Source of the DNA: Bacteroidetes bacterium HLUCCA01
GTDB lineage: Bacteria > Bacteroidota > Rhodothermia > Balneolales > HLUCCA01
DNA length: 64,000 nucleotides
NCBI GenBank assembly: GCA_001314545.1
Contig: LIHN01000004.1
Location: 124,001 to 188,000 of the forward strand
Direction: 5' to 3'
Below the pieces are notes generated by a model. It was not told the DNA's origin, made no database searches, and was given only the letters and a program-made list of their open reading frames with translations. Position 1 is the first letter of the stretch. The number at the start of each line of letters is the position of its first letter. Of this stretch, positions 35,389 to 45,214 are shown piece by piece. The position numbers and the translations under genes are program-made.

Positions 35389-36453
35389 ATGCGCAAAATT
35401 ATACATATTGACATGGATGCCTTCTACGCCTCGGTAGAACAGCGCGACAATCCTGAGTTTCGCGGAAAACCGGTCATTGTGGGTGGCTCACCCCAGAGCC
35501 GGGGCGTGGTAGCCACCTGCAGCTACGAGGCACGTGCTTATGGTGTACATTCCGCCATGCCCACATCCCAGGCCTACAGGCTTTGTCCGGATGGAATTTT
35601 TGTTAAGCCCCGCTTCGATGTATACAAAGAGGTATCTCTGCTGATCAGGGGCATCTTTTTTGATTATACCGATAAGGTAGAGCCTTTATCGCTCGACGAA
35701 GCCTACCTTGATGTGACCGAAAACAAAACCGGGAACCCGTCGGCTACGCTGATTGCACGCGAAATTAAGAAACGGGTCCTCAACGAGGTGGGCCTCACCT
35801 GTTCTGCCGGGATTTCCAACAACAAATTTCTGGCGAAGGTGGCTTCCGGTTATCAGAAACCCTCCGGAATTACGGTTATTCCACCTGAAGAGGTTGAAGA
35901 CTTCATCGCCCGGTTACCCATCGGAAAATTTTATGGCGTGGGCGCAGCTACGGAGAAAAAAATGCAGGAGCTGGGTATTACGAACGGAGCTGACCTTCGG
36001 AAGGTATCGGAAGTTGATCTGGTTCGTCATTTTGGTAAGTCAGGACATTTCTATTATCGTATTGCCCGCGGCGTTGATGAACGGGAGGTTGACGCAAACA
36101 GGGTGAGGAAGTCGGTAGGTGCTGAAAATACGTATGCGGAAGACCTCGACAGTCTGGAGGCCATGCAGGACAAGCTGAAAGAAATTTCAGCTAAGGTGGA
36201 GGAGCGCCTGCGCAGGGCCGATACGGCCGGTAAAACGATCACCCTGAAGGTACGGTATGATAACTTCGAAATAGCTACGCGCAGTATGACCATGGCCGAT
36301 GATGTACGTGAGGCGGAGGTGCTCTATGCAACGGCGTGTTCACTGCTGCCGCTGACTGAGGCGGGAAACCGAAACGTTCGACTGCTGGGTATATCGGTAT
36401 CCAATCTTGATCTGGGCAGGGAGGGGTCGCGTCAGTTGAAGCTGGACATCTAG
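35389..36453 (+). CDS. dinB: DNA polymerase IV (Y family)
   Basis: DinB is the error-prone lesion-bypass polymerase. The 354 residues start RKIIHIDMDAFYASVEQRDN with the first catalytic aspartates. The second acidic pair is in EPLSLDEAYLDVT. CSAGISNNKFLAKVASGYQKPSGI is the Y-family palm motif. A helix-hairpin-helix region at about 180-200 and the little-finger domain at 240-350 complete the protein. The beta-clamp-binding tail is not obvious by eye. The ATG at 35389 is chosen for the family N-terminus. Confidence 0.96.
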   Translation: MRKIIHIDMDAFYASVEQRDNPEFRGKPVIVGGSPQSRGVVATCSYEARAYGVHSAMPTSQAYRLCPDGIFVKPRFDVYKEVSLLIRGIFFDYTDKVEPLSLDEAYLDVTENKTGNPSATLIAREIKKRVLNEVGLTCSAGISNNKFLAKVASGYQKPSGITVIPPEEVEDFIARLPIGKFYGVGAATEKKMQELGITNGADLRKVSEVDLVRHFGKSGHFYYRIARGVDEREVDANRVRKSVGAENTYAEDLDSLEAMQDKLKEISAKVEERLRRADTAGKTITLKVRYDNFEIATRSMTMADDVREAEVLYATACSLLPLTEAGNRNVRLLGISVSNLDLGREGSRQLKLDI

Positions 36454-36470
36454 GTGAGATTAAAAATGAA

Positions 36471-37109
36471 TTATCCGGGCAGTCCGTTAAAGTCCAGATG
36501 CGGTCCGTCCATTGCTGATTTTAGCATGGTCAGGTACGCTTTTTCTGATATCTCACGGCAGCCGAACTGGCCCAGGAATGGGTTGAAAAACTGCACATCC
36601 CATAGTGTGTACTGCTTTTGCAACAGATGCTGATGACAGAAATGCAGGGCGATTTTCATGCACTCCGGTTCATTCTGAAAAACCGATTCTGCAAAAAATC
36701 CGGTTCCGATGGCCAGTCCATACAGTCCACCACAGAGCTTGTCTTCACGCCAGACTTCAACGGAGTGGGCATATCCCTGCAGATGGAGGTGGGCGAAGGT
36801 GTTATGGATGGTGGTGTTGATCCAGGTTGAATTGCGGTCGGCACATCCCTCCAAAACACCGGTAAAGTTGTGGTTTATGCGGAGGTGATAGTTTTTGGAA
36901 CGGATTCTGCGCAGGACACGCCGTGGAATGTGAACCTCATCCAGCGGCATAATTCCTCTTTTTCGGGCGCCGTACCACTCAATTTCCGTTTCGCTTCCGT
37001 GCTTGCCCATGGGGAAGTATCCTTCGGCATAGGCTTCCATAATGAGTTCGGGTGCAATGATTTCCACCTGCTGCCTGCTACACGCTTCGCTTGATTTGCT
37101 GTGCATCAT
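36471..37109 (-). CDS. aat: Leucyl/phenylalanyl-tRNA-protein transferase
   Basis: Aat adds Leu or Phe to proteins with N-terminal Arg or Lys, marking them for ClpAP degradation (N-degron pathway). The product is 212 residues from the ATG at 37109, with another ATG at 37106. Visible motifs are AYAEGYFPMG near the N-terminus, EWYGARKRGIMPLDEVHIPR, TWINTTIHNTFAHLHLQGYAHSVE, GGLYGLAIGTGFFAESVFQ and WDVQFFNPFLGQFG. These define the family. The first 32 bases overlap the end of the symporter gene, so it is translationally linked to it. No clpA or clpS is in the window. Confidence 0.93.
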   Translation of the reverse strand: MMHSKSSEACSRQQVEIIAPELIMEAYAEGYFPMGKHGSETEIEWYGARKRGIMPLDEVHIPRRVLRRIRSKNYHLRINHNFTGVLEGCADRNSTWINTTIHNTFAHLHLQGYAHSVEVWREDKLCGGLYGLAIGTGFFAESVFQNEPECMKIALHFCHQHLLQKQYTLWDVQFFNPFLGQFGCREISEKAYLTMLKSAMDGPHLDFNGLPG

Positions 37110-38490
37110 ATCGCGCAAAGTAGTCTTTGGCTGCGTCGCGCACTTTGGGGGCGAGAATGAGTGCCGATACCATCGTAGGTATGGCCATCATCGCAAACAT
37201 ACCGTCAATCAGGTTGATTACGGCATCAATACTGGCTACAGCGCCGAACCAGATGGTAAACACGTAGAAGTAGTTGTAGTAGTGCTGCTTTTCTGCCCCA
37301 AGCAAATAGCCCAGACACTTCGTTCCGTAGTAGGAGTAGGTGAACATGGTAGTCATACTGAATATAAGTACACAAATTACCAGAATCACTACACCTACCT
37401 TACCGGCACCGGATGAGAACGCCATAGCAGTTAACGTCACTCCATCAACACCGGTTTCGGTCCATACGCCCGTCATGAGGATGGCCAGCGCAGTCATGGT
37501 ACATACAATGATGGTGTCAATCACAGGCTCCAGCATGGCAACAAGCCCTTCGCGTACCGGTTCTTTGGTCCGTGCAGCTCCGTGGGCCATGGCTTCGGTA
37601 CCGATACCGGCTTCATTGGAAAAGGCAGCCCGACGAATACCGGTCCGGATGACCTCGCCAACCGCGCCGCCGGCCACGGCCTGACCGGTGAAGGCATCGG
37701 TCAAGATGAGACTGAAGTAGTAGGGCACATCGGCGAAATTGGCCAGAATGATATATAGTACTGTAAAGCTGTACAGCACTACCATCATGGGTACCAGGCT
37801 TGATGCTACCGTGCCGATGCGCTTGATTCCACCGAAAATTACCAGGGAAACCATCCCCACTATGATGAGACCAACGATGGAGTCGAACATGAAGGTGGAT
37901 TCCGCCCCGGCAGGTACGATGGAGGTCGGTACCAAAACCATATCACGCACAATTTGTGTCAGCTGGTTCGACTGAAACATCGGGGCGCAGCCGATAAGTC
38001 CGCATATCGCAAAGAAGGCAGCCAGCGGTTTCCATTTTTCACCCAACCCTTCCCGGATGACATACATCGGGCCGCCTTGAATTTTACCGGCACTGTCTTT
38101 GCCACGAAACATCACGGCCAGGGTACAGGTGTAGAATTTGGTCATCATCCCTACAACGGCACTTACCCACATCCAGAAAATGGCTCCGGGACCGCCAACC
38201 GTTATGGCGATGGCCACCCCGCTGATGTTACCCATTCCAACCGTTGCAGCCAGAGCTGTGGAGAGCGCCTGAAAATGGTTGATGTCGCCCGGTGTATTCG
38301 GATCATCGTATTTACCGGTCAATATACCTATTGAATGGGCGATGTAACGGTAAGGACGGAATTTGGAGAAGAATACGAAGTAGGTACCGCCTCCTACCAA
38401 GAGCACCAATAGGGGTGTTCCCCAGGCATAATTGGCAAAAACGGTAAATATATGTTCGAGCGAGTCGAGCAGGCTGTTGATAAACTCCAT
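37078..38490 (-). CDS. Sodium:alanine symporter family protein
   Basis: This 470-residue inner-membrane protein of the alanine/glycine:cation symporter family has about ten to eleven hydrophobic helices. Typical stretches are STALAATVGMGNISGVAIA with the small-residue sodium site, GGPMYVIREGLG, and GTEAMAHGAARTKEPVREG. It imports alanine or glycine with sodium. The gene precedes aat with a short overlap. A perfect 17-base palindrome lies 170 bp upstream of its start. With the Mrp operon nearby it hints at sodium-coupled transport. Confidence 0.93.
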   Translation of the reverse strand: MEFINSLLDSLEHIFTVFANYAWGTPLLVLLVGGGTYFVFFSKFRPYRYIAHSIGILTGKYDDPNTPGDINHFQALSTALAATVGMGNISGVAIAITVGGPGAIFWMWVSAVVGMMTKFYTCTLAVMFRGKDSAGKIQGGPMYVIREGLGEKWKPLAAFFAICGLIGCAPMFQSNQLTQIVRDMVLVPTSIVPAGAESTFMFDSIVGLIIVGMVSLVIFGGIKRIGTVASSLVPMMVVLYSFTVLYIILANFADVPYYFSLILTDAFTGQAVAGGAVGEVIRTGIRRAAFSNEAGIGTEAMAHGAARTKEPVREGLVAMLEPVIDTIIVCTMTALAILMTGVWTETGVDGVTLTAMAFSSGAGKVGVVILVICVLIFSMTTMFTYSYYGTKCLGYLLGAEKQHYYNYFYVFTIWFGAVASIDAVINLIDGMFAMMAIPTMVSALILAPKVRDAAKDYFARYDAQQIKRSV

Positions 38491-38789
38491 AATCTATTGG
38501 CGTTACTTCGTAGTGGGTGACCAGTGGTTATTCGGTGTACCTTTCGCTGACCAACGGGGTACATTCACAGTGCAATGTGTCTGGCCGTACGATGCATGTT
38601 TGCGATGCAGGTATGGAACAGGCTATGATGTGATGCGCCAATATAGATAAAAAAATGCGGTTTAAATCATTTAAACATGAAAAAGCGTTTTCGGTGGCCC
38701 TTCCCTTTTATGGCTAGTTTGAGGGTATGCTGTTCTGCAGAGCACATGGCAGGCGACCACCATGGGTGTAATGCGATTCAACTAGTCGC
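38491..38789. other. Intergenic region upstream of the symporter gene
   Basis: These 299 bp between the marC stop and the symporter start have no gene that I can support. The only structure seen is the palindrome at 38660-38676. The symporter/aat promoter should lie here. Confidence 0.6.
38660..38676. promoter_or_regulatory. Perfect palindrome, operator-like
   Basis: GTTTAAAT and ATTTAAAC flank a single C, giving a 17-base perfect inverted repeat in the region upstream of the symporter/aat transcript. It has the form of a dimeric repressor site. The regulator is not known. Confidence 0.5.
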
Positions 38790-39431
38790 TTAGTTGGCCG
38801 CCAGGATGGGCGTAATGCCGTTGATGATAAACTGTACACCGATGGCCAGTGCGATGAAACCCATCATTCGGGCGAAGCCTGCCATGCCGCTTTTCCCGAG
38901 GAATTTGCTGATCTGTGGGGCAATACGAAGTGCTACAAATGCGCCGAGTGCGCAGAAAAAGATGGCCACCGTGATCATGATGTAGTTGGTTACGGTCAGG
39001 TCCTGGGATGCAAAGCCAATGACTACGGCTATGGAACCGGGACCGGATAACAGGGGCATCGCCATGGGTGAAAACGAAATGTCGGCTTTGTCACGGGCGT
39101 CGTCTTCATCTTCCTGACTCAGTTTTCTGCCGCCGGTTTCCGGATTGAGCAATGAAAATGCCCACGACATGATCATCAGCCCGCCGGCTATACGGATTCC
39201 CTCCAGACTCAACCCGAAAAAGTTAATGATATATGTCCCCCCGTACAGGAAGGCGATGAGGATGAAAAAAGCGTACATACTGGCTTTATTCGCCATTTTA
39301 CGCCGGTGCTCTTCGGTATTGTTGTCGGTCAGAACCAGGAACACCGGCACGGCCATAATGGGATTCATGATCGCAAATATGGCGATGAAGTAACCGAAGG
39401 TGAGCGATAGTATGTAAATGGTGGTTTCCAT
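38790..39431 (-). CDS. MarC-family integral membrane protein
   Basis: This 213-residue protein has six hydrophobic helices and the MarC-family marks FAIMNPIMAVPVFLVLT at the first helix, GLSLEGIRIAGGLMIM, and PMAMPLLSGPGSIAVVIG (PLLxGPG). MarC was once linked to antibiotic resistance, but that link has been withdrawn, and the function is unknown. A charged loop of about 20 residues, GRKLSQEDEDDARDKAD, is typical. It lies 7 bp after uvrA on the same strand and may be cotranscribed with it. Confidence 0.93.
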   Translation of the reverse strand: METTIYILSLTFGYFIAIFAIMNPIMAVPVFLVLTDNNTEEHRRKMANKASMYAFFILIAFLYGGTYIINFFGLSLEGIRIAGGLMIMSWAFSLLNPETGGRKLSQEDEDDARDKADISFSPMAMPLLSGPGSIAVVIGFASQDLTVTNYIMITVAIFFCALGAFVALRIAPQISKFLGKSGMAGFARMMGFIALAIGVQFIINGITPILAAN

Positions 39432-39438
39432 GTATATG

Positions 39439-42240
39439 TCAGCGTAATTCCGATAAATACCGGCCGGTGTAGGAGGCTGGAACGCGTGCTATGTCTTCGG
39501 GGGTACCGGTTGCAACAATGGTGCCGCCGCCATAGCCTCCTTCCGGACCTACATCAATGACCCAATCGGCCGATTTTATGATATCCAGGTTGTGTTCAAT
39601 GATGATTACCGAGTGGCCTTTGTCGATGAGCCTGTTGAAACTGGTCAGTAGTCGTGCGGTGTCTTCAAAATGGAGACCGGTTGTGGGTTCATCGAAAAAG
39701 TACAGGGTATTTTGACCGTCATCACGGGCAAGGAAACGGGCCAGTTTGACACGCTGTGCCTCACCGCCGGAAAGCGTAGTTCCGCTTTGACCCAGACGCA
39801 GGTAGCCCAGACCCACATCTTCCATCACCTGGAGACGGGAGGTAATATTGGCATGCCCTTCGAAAAATCCAAGTGCGTCGGAAATCGACATTTCCAGCAC
39901 ATCGAAGATATTTTGTCCCTGGTATTTTATTCCCAGCACATCTTTTTTGTAGCGCATCCCACCGCAAGCTTCACAGGGGAGTTCAATGTCGGCCAGAAAC
40001 TGCATTTCAATGGTTTGCACGCCTTCGCCCTGACAGGTTTCGCATCGACCGCCCGGAACGTTGAAGGAAAAGTGACCTGCTCCATACCCCATAATTTTGG
40101 ACTGCCGGGTTCCTGCAAAAAGCTCCCGTATTCCATCAAAGGCCTTGGTGTAGGTGGCAGGGTTGGATCGCGAGGAACGACCGATGGGGGTCTGATCTAC
40201 CATTTCAACGCCTTCGATGTGAACCAGTCCGCTGATTTTTTTGTGCCGACCCACCTTGCCCGACCAGTTTCCTGTTTCTTTCATGATGGCTCCGTAGAGG
40301 GTGTCATGAACCAGGGTAGATTTCCCCGATCCGCTGACCCCGGTTACCACGGTGAGCATGCCCAGCGGGAAGTCGGCATCGATGTGTTTAAGGTTGTGCT
40401 CGGATGCACCCCGAAGCTGGATGCTGTGTCCGTTGCCTTTCCTGCGTTTTTGGGGTATTTCAATGCGCTTGCGACCGCTCATGTATTTGCCGGTGAGCGA
40501 GTCGGCCTTTAACAGCTCCTCATAGGAACCTGAAAACACCACTTCGCCTCCGTATCGGCCTGCGAATGGACCGATGTCAATAATGTTATCGGATGCGGCA
40601 ATCATCTCGGGATCATGTTCTACCACCAGAACGGTGTTGCCGATATCGCGGAGTGATTGCAGAATGCGGATGAGTCGGTCATTATCTCTGGGGTGCAGAC
40701 CAATAGTGGGTTCATCCAGCACATACAGACTTCCGATCAGCGAACTTCCCAGGGCGTTGGCCAGATTAATGCGTTGTGCTTCTCCGCCAGACAGGGTGTT
40801 GGTGAGGCGGTCGAGGGTCAGATAATCCAGTCCGACCTCATCCAGGTATTTGAGTCGTTTCCTGATTTCATAGAGTATCTGCGAGGCGACTGATTTTTCA
40901 AATTCCGACAGTTCCAGACCATCAAACCACTCCCGGGCATGGCCTATGGTCATCTCGCTCACCTGACCAATATGCAATCCGCCAACCTGCACGTACAGGG
41001 CGTCTTTTCGGACCCGGTGTCCGTCACACTCCGGACATCGCGAGTAGCCCCGATACCGCGCATAAAAGATGCGCATGTGTACTTTGTAGAACTCGGACTT
41101 CACGTTTTCAAAAAAGGCATGAACTCCCTCGTACTCATCTTTTCCTTTCCAGATGACATCACGCACCTCCCTGGTTAGCTGACGGTAGGGTGTGTCTATG
41201 GAGTATCCGTATCGTGCGCAGACCTTGATCAGATCACGCAGCCAGCTGCTGTTCTTCGGACCGTTATACGGGGCGATGGTGCCACTGCGAATGGTAAGAT
41301 CCGGGTCGGGGATTACCTTATCTTCATCAATTCCGGCCACCCTGCCGAAGCCCTCACAATGTGTACAGGCTCCGAAGGGGTTGTTGAAAGAAAACATTTG
41401 TGGCGTGGGCTCCGTGAACTCCATACCATCCATTTCAAAACGTTCGCTGAAATCTTTTTCAGCCCCGTTGCGCTGTTTGACAAAACATCGCCCCATACCT
41501 TCACGGAAGGCGGTTTCCAGAGAGTCTGCAAACCGGGTTCGGGACGCATCGTCATCTTTGCTTAGTACCAACCGGTCTACCAGTACCCTGTGCGACTCCG
41601 ATTTAATGCTTTTAACCGGTGCATCATCTTCGTTCAGGTCAATAATGGACTCATCCGGCGCCAGAATACGCGTAAAACCCCGCTCCACCAGAACCTGCAG
41701 TTCTTCCTTCAGTTTTTTCCGACCATGCAGCGGAAGGGGGAAGTTTATATAAAACCGCGTTCCGTCTTCCCAATCACGTGTAATATCGTCGATTACCGTT
41801 TTTGGGGTGTCTTTTCGGACGGTTTTGCCGCTGACCGGGGATATGGTCTTACCGATGCGCGCAAACATGAGGCGCATATAGTCATAGATTTCGGTGGTGG
41901 TACCAACAGTTGAACGTGGATTGGAGGTCGTGTTTTTCTGCTGGATAGCCATGGCGGGGGAGATACCCTGCATGAAATCCACATCCGGTTTATCCATACG
42001 TTCCAGAAACTGCCGGGCATAACTGGAGAGACTTTCCACGTATCGGCGTTGTCCCTCAGCGTAGATAGTATCAAATGCCAGGCTCGATTTTCCCGAACCG
42101 GAGACGCCTGTTATAACCGTCAGTTTATTACGGGGGATGGTTACGCTGATGTTTTTCAGGTTGTGAACACGGGCCCCTTTGATAATAAGAGGTCTTTCCT
42201 GAGCGGCGCGGGATGCAACGGTAGTATCGGGTTGATCCAT
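39439..42240 (-). CDS. uvrA: Excinuclease ABC subunit A
   Basis: UvrA is the damage-sensing ATPase of nucleotide excision repair. The 933 residues have two ABC modules. Walker A motifs are [14 protein letters not shown] (N-terminal) and [14 protein letters not shown] (C-terminal). Signature motifs are [12 protein letters not shown] and [12 protein letters not shown]. Zinc fingers are seen at CPECDGHR and, in the second module, CETCQGEG with CEACGG. The family-specific [17 protein letters not shown] is also present. Length is normal. The start ATG at 42240 is followed by a short non-family extension of about 15 residues. uvrB and uvrC are not in the window. Confidence 0.97.
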   Translation of the reverse strand: MDQPDTTVASRAAQERPLIIKGARVHNLKNISVTIPRNKLTVITGVSGSGKSSLAFDTIYAEGQRRYVESLSSYARQFLERMDKPDVDFMQGISPAMAIQQKNTTSNPRSTVGTTTEIYDYMRLMFARIGKTISPVSGKTVRKDTPKTVIDDITRDWEDGTRFYINFPLPLHGRKKLKEELQVLVERGFTRILAPDESIIDLNEDDAPVKSIKSESHRVLVDRLVLSKDDDASRTRFADSLETAFREGMGRCFVKQRNGAEKDFSERFEMDGMEFTEPTPQMFSFNNPFGACTHCEGFGRVAGIDEDKVIPDPDLTIRSGTIAPYNGPKNSSWLRDLIKVCARYGYSIDTPYRQLTREVRDVIWKGKDEYEGVHAFFENVKSEFYKVHMRIFYARYRGYSRCPECDGHRVRKDALYVQVGGLHIGQVSEMTIGHAREWFDGLELSEFEKSVASQILYEIRKRLKYLDEVGLDYLTLDRLTNTLSGGEAQRINLANALGSSLIGSLYVLDEPTIGLHPRDNDRLIRILQSLRDIGNTVLVVEHDPEMIAASDNIIDIGPFAGRYGGEVVFSGSYEELLKADSLTGKYMSGRKRIEIPQKRRKGNGHSIQLRGASEHNLKHIDADFPLGMLTVVTGVSGSGKSTLVHDTLYGAIMKETGNWSGKVGRHKKISGLVHIEGVEMVDQTPIGRSSRSNPATYTKAFDGIRELFAGTRQSKIMGYGAGHFSFNVPGGRCETCQGEGVQTIEMQFLADIELPCEACGGMRYKKDVLGIKYQGQNIFDVLEMSISDALGFFEGHANITSRLQVMEDVGLGYLRLGQSGTTLSGGEAQRVKLARFLARDDGQNTLYFFDEPTTGLHFEDTARLLTSFNRLIDKGHSVIIIEHNLDIIKSADWVIDVGPEGGYGGGTIVATGTPEDIARVPASYTGRYLSELR

Positions 42241-42411
42241 GGTAATTGGAACGTGAAATTGAGTGAACCTTAAAGGTAACGCTATTTCAAACCGAAGTAC
42301 ACTACGAAAAGGTTCAGGCGGGTCACGCCTTTCTGTCTGCCCTGAAAAAGATGGCAGGGTCAGGTACGAGAAGGGACTCCGCGGAAGGTGGGCATTTAGT
42401 AGAGCGGGGCC

Positions 42412-42897
42412 TTACCGACCAAAAGTTGTGATCACTTTTTGTTCCATGCCGTTTTTCAGCTCCCGCCTGACACTTTCTACATCGCCGTTGTCAATGTACA
42501 TGGCGTGGATGAAAAGTTTGGATCGGTCTTCCGACACGTCCAGGCTCAGGGTTCCGGGCGTAAGCGATATCATATTGGCCAGGAATGTGATGGCAAAATC
42601 TGATTTGACTTCCAGAGGCAGGGCTACAATACCGGATTTCATTTTAAATTCACCGGGTGTCAGCACATCTTTGGCGACTCTCAGACTGGAGATGAACAAT
42701 TCTTTCAGGAAGTAGAAGATGAGGGCCACAATGAGCCACAGCTTGCGATGGTAGTCATCATGGTCAATAACCGGACTCGCAATCCAGATAATAATGTAGC
42801 CCAGCAGGAAACCGATTAAAACCGAGGCAATACTGAAGGTTCCGTTGATGGCGGCCCAGATGAAGGCCAGTACGATGTTCAAAAGGAATAATGTCAT
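42412..42897 (-). CDS. mrpE: Mrp Na+/H+ antiporter subunit E
   Basis: MrpE is a 161-residue subunit with N-terminal membrane helices (about residues 1-70), of which LIGFLLGYIIIW and LWLIVALIFYFLKELFISSLRVA stand out. A soluble part containing GIVALPLEVKSDFAITFLAN and TLSLDVSEDRSKLFIHAMYID follows; this order is typical of MrpE. It is the last gene of the seven-gene operon, coupled to mrpD by an ATGA overlap. It contributes to assembly of the complex; antiport itself is attributed mainly to A and D. Confidence 0.92.
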   Translation of the reverse strand: MTLFLLNIVLAFIWAAINGTFSIASVLIGFLLGYIIIWIASPVIDHDDYHRKLWLIVALIFYFLKELFISSLRVAKDVLTPGEFKMKSGIVALPLEVKSDFAITFLANMISLTPGTLSLDVSEDRSKLFIHAMYIDNGDVESVRRELKNGMEQKVITTFGR

Positions 42898-44408
42898 GGT
42901 TGTAATACGGTTTCAATGTATTCGGTACGTCCCATCAGTTGCTCTGCAGCCCGCTCGCTAACCGCATAGAGGTATTCCGGGAAGACGCCAATGACAACGG
43001 TAAGCAGAGCGAGAAATACAACCGGAGCTGCCAGCAGGATCAGGTCGCGGGTGGAGATGCGTTTTTGGTAGTCACGTGTATCGGCCGGGTGCCCCTCGGG
43101 CAAGGCTTTCCAGAAAGCAAAAGCCCATATTTTTACCATGGAAAACAAGGTAAGCAGGCTTACGCCCAGCGCTACACCTACAATGACCCAGGCCTGTATC
43201 TCCAGACCGGCATAGACCAGGGTGAATTTTGCCCAAAAGCCCGAAAGCGGTGGAAATCCAGCCAGGGAGAAGGCGGAAATCAGGAATAGTACACCCAGCC
43301 AGAGGTAGTTCTTGTACAGGCCGCCCAGTTCCTTGAGCTCAAACGATCCTCCCAGCCGGTTGGCGATGCCGGATATGAGGAAAAGGTTCATTTTCACGAA
43401 GATCTGGTTCACTACGAAGAAAACCGTACCGAGCAGTGCCATGGGTGTAAACAGTGCAATTCCCATAATCATGTAGCCAATCTGCGAAACAATATGAATC
43501 GACAGAATTTTACGGAATTCGTATTGCGCTGCGGCACCCAGTACGCCAATGACCATGGTCAGTCCGCCAATCCACAGCAGAATAGTGTGGGTATAGCCTA
43601 CATCCTGCACGAAAATCAGGGTGTAATAGCGGGCCAGTACGTAAATGGCAACCTTGGTGAGTATACCCGCAAAGAACGCAGAAATGGCAACGGGAGGCGT
43701 ATGATAGGAAGATGGGAGCCAGAAGAAGAGCGGAAAAACAGCCGCTTTAAGTCCGAAAGATACCATGAAAAGCACGGAGATGGTGGTAATCAGTCCCGTA
43801 TTTTCATATGATTCCAGCTTAACGGCTACATCAGCCATGTTCAGGGATCCCACAATACCATACAGCAACCCTACCGCCAGCAGGAAAAGAGCCGATGAAA
43901 ACAAGTTGATGATGACATACTTGATCGTGCCTTCAAGCTGTTGCCGTGTGTTACCGATCGACAGGAGCACGAATGCAGAGATAAGAGTGAGCTCAAACCA
44001 GACAAACATATTGAAGATATCACCGGTGAGCAGGGTGCCGTTTACCGCCATTACCAGCAGGTTGAGTGCCGGATAGTAGCCGTAATGTTCACGCTTTTTA
44101 TCGATGTCGGCCAGGGAGTAGATAAATATGGCGAGGGATGTTACTGCCACCGTAAGTACCATGATACCGGAGAAGGTATCTCCAACCAAACTGATTCCGA
44201 ACGGAGCCGGCCAGTTGCCCATTTGAGCGGCAATAATTCCTTCCTCCCAGATTCTTCGGAATAATAAAACCGTTACTGCCACCTGAGCTGCTGAACCGAT
44301 GATGGCGGTTGTCCGCTGGGCTGTGCGCGACTTGTACAGGATCATGCCGAGGGCAGCAAACAGCAGCGGCGTGAGTATGGGTAGTATCAGTAAAAGGTGG
44401 TTCTCCAT
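42894..44408 (-). CDS. mrpD: Mrp Na+/H+ antiporter subunit D
   Basis: MrpD is a 504-residue, about 14-helix proton-pumping-type subunit related to NuoL/M/N of respiratory complex I. Marks are FVWFELTLISAFVLLS (the conserved glutamate of the fifth helix), FGLKAAVFPLFFWLPSSYHTPP (key lysine and loop histidine) and GFPPLSGFWAKFTL. The start overlaps the mrpC stop by one base (TAATG) and its stop overlaps the mrpE start by four. It works with MrpA in sodium/proton exchange, supporting alkali or salt tolerance. Confidence 0.95.
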   Translation of the reverse strand: MENHLLLILPILTPLLFAALGMILYKSRTAQRTTAIIGSAAQVAVTVLLFRRIWEEGIIAAQMGNWPAPFGISLVGDTFSGIMVLTVAVTSLAIFIYSLADIDKKREHYGYYPALNLLVMAVNGTLLTGDIFNMFVWFELTLISAFVLLSIGNTRQQLEGTIKYVIINLFSSALFLLAVGLLYGIVGSLNMADVAVKLESYENTGLITTISVLFMVSFGLKAAVFPLFFWLPSSYHTPPVAISAFFAGILTKVAIYVLARYYTLIFVQDVGYTHTILLWIGGLTMVIGVLGAAAQYEFRKILSIHIVSQIGYMIMGIALFTPMALLGTVFFVVNQIFVKMNLFLISGIANRLGGSFELKELGGLYKNYLWLGVLFLISAFSLAGFPPLSGFWAKFTLVYAGLEIQAWVIVGVALGVSLLTLFSMVKIWAFAFWKALPEGHPADTRDYQKRISTRDLILLAAPVVFLALLTVVIGVFPEYLYAVSERAAEQLMGRTEYIETVLQP

Positions 44409-44797
44409 TATTTGCCCTCCTTTTTACCGAAGGAAAATGGGTGTGGAACGGGTGTTTCACTGTCGTTCATGGCGTCAGAGCGCAAATTTTTGGTAGTCAG
44501 GTAGTAGCGGTAGATGATGGCCAGGGTAAAGGCAAACAACCCAAAACCAATTACAATGGCTGTGAGGATGAGCGCCTGAGGGAGCGCGTTGGCTATTCCG
44601 GCACCTGCCGTATAGGCGTCCGGTTCAATCAAGGGGGGCGCTCCTCGTGTTAATCGACCCATCGTGAAGATGACCAGATTGACCGCATTGCTTAAGATCA
44701 GGATGCCGATGATAACCCGGATCAGACTCCGTTTGAGTATGAGGTACAAGCTGGCTGAAAAAAGTATACCGACAGTAATAGCGAGCAGAATTTCCAT
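44408..44797 (-). CDS. mrpC: Mrp Na+/H+ antiporter subunit C
   Basis: MrpC is the 129-residue NuoK-like subunit with three membrane helices: residues 3-20, LIRVIIGILILSNAVNLVIF, and NALPQALILTAIVIGFGLFAF. The NALPQALILTAIVI stretch is highly conserved, with the functional proline and glutamine. It is immediately downstream of mrpB with no spacer and coupled to mrpD. A charged 30-residue C-terminal tail is longer than usual. Confidence 0.95.
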   Translation of the reverse strand: MEILLAITVGILFSASLYLILKRSLIRVIIGILILSNAVNLVIFTMGRLTRGAPPLIEPDAYTAGAGIANALPQALILTAIVIGFGLFAFTLAIIYRYYLTTKNLRSDAMNDSETPVPHPFSFGKKEGK

Positions 44798-45214
44798 TTA
44801 CTTCTCTTCCTCCAGTGAAAATATGACACCCAGTGTAAAGCCCACCACCACCAGATAAACACCAATATCAAAGATTATGGGCGTTCCCAGATGAAGTACT
44901 GAGCCACCTACTTCCGGCATAACCCAGGCGCCGGTCATGAAAGGCGTACCAAGCAGTATGGAAATGATGCCACTGATTGCAGCGAATAAGATCCCTAAGC
45001 CAATCAATACCTGTGGATCCAGTTTGAGAATTTCCCGCGATTTTGCCGGTCCGTACGCAATGGCAAACAGGGCAAATGACGTTGCCCCTACCAGACCGCC
45101 GATGAAACCTCCACCGGGTTCATTGTGACCCCTCAAAAAAAGGAAAACAGAGAAAATGAGCAGCAGGCCAAACAACAACTTGGTCGCCGTGCGCAGGATA
45201 ATGGAGTTCATCAT
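44798..45214 (-). CDS. mrpB: Mrp Na+/H+ antiporter subunit B
   Basis: MrpB is 138 residues with four helices. It carries [22 protein letters not shown], the defining MrpB motif, and [20 protein letters not shown] near the end. Its start overlaps the mrpA stop by four bases, so it is translationally coupled. The usual small partner region (DUF4040) is fused to the end of MrpA here, as in most Mrp systems of this type. Confidence 0.95.
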   Translation of the reverse strand: MMNSIILRTATKLLFGLLLIFSVFLFLRGHNEPGGGFIGGLVGATSFALFAIAYGPAKSREILKLDPQVLIGLGILFAAISGIISILLGTPFMTGAWVMPEVGGSVLHLGTPIIFDIGVYLVVVGFTLGVIFSLEEEK

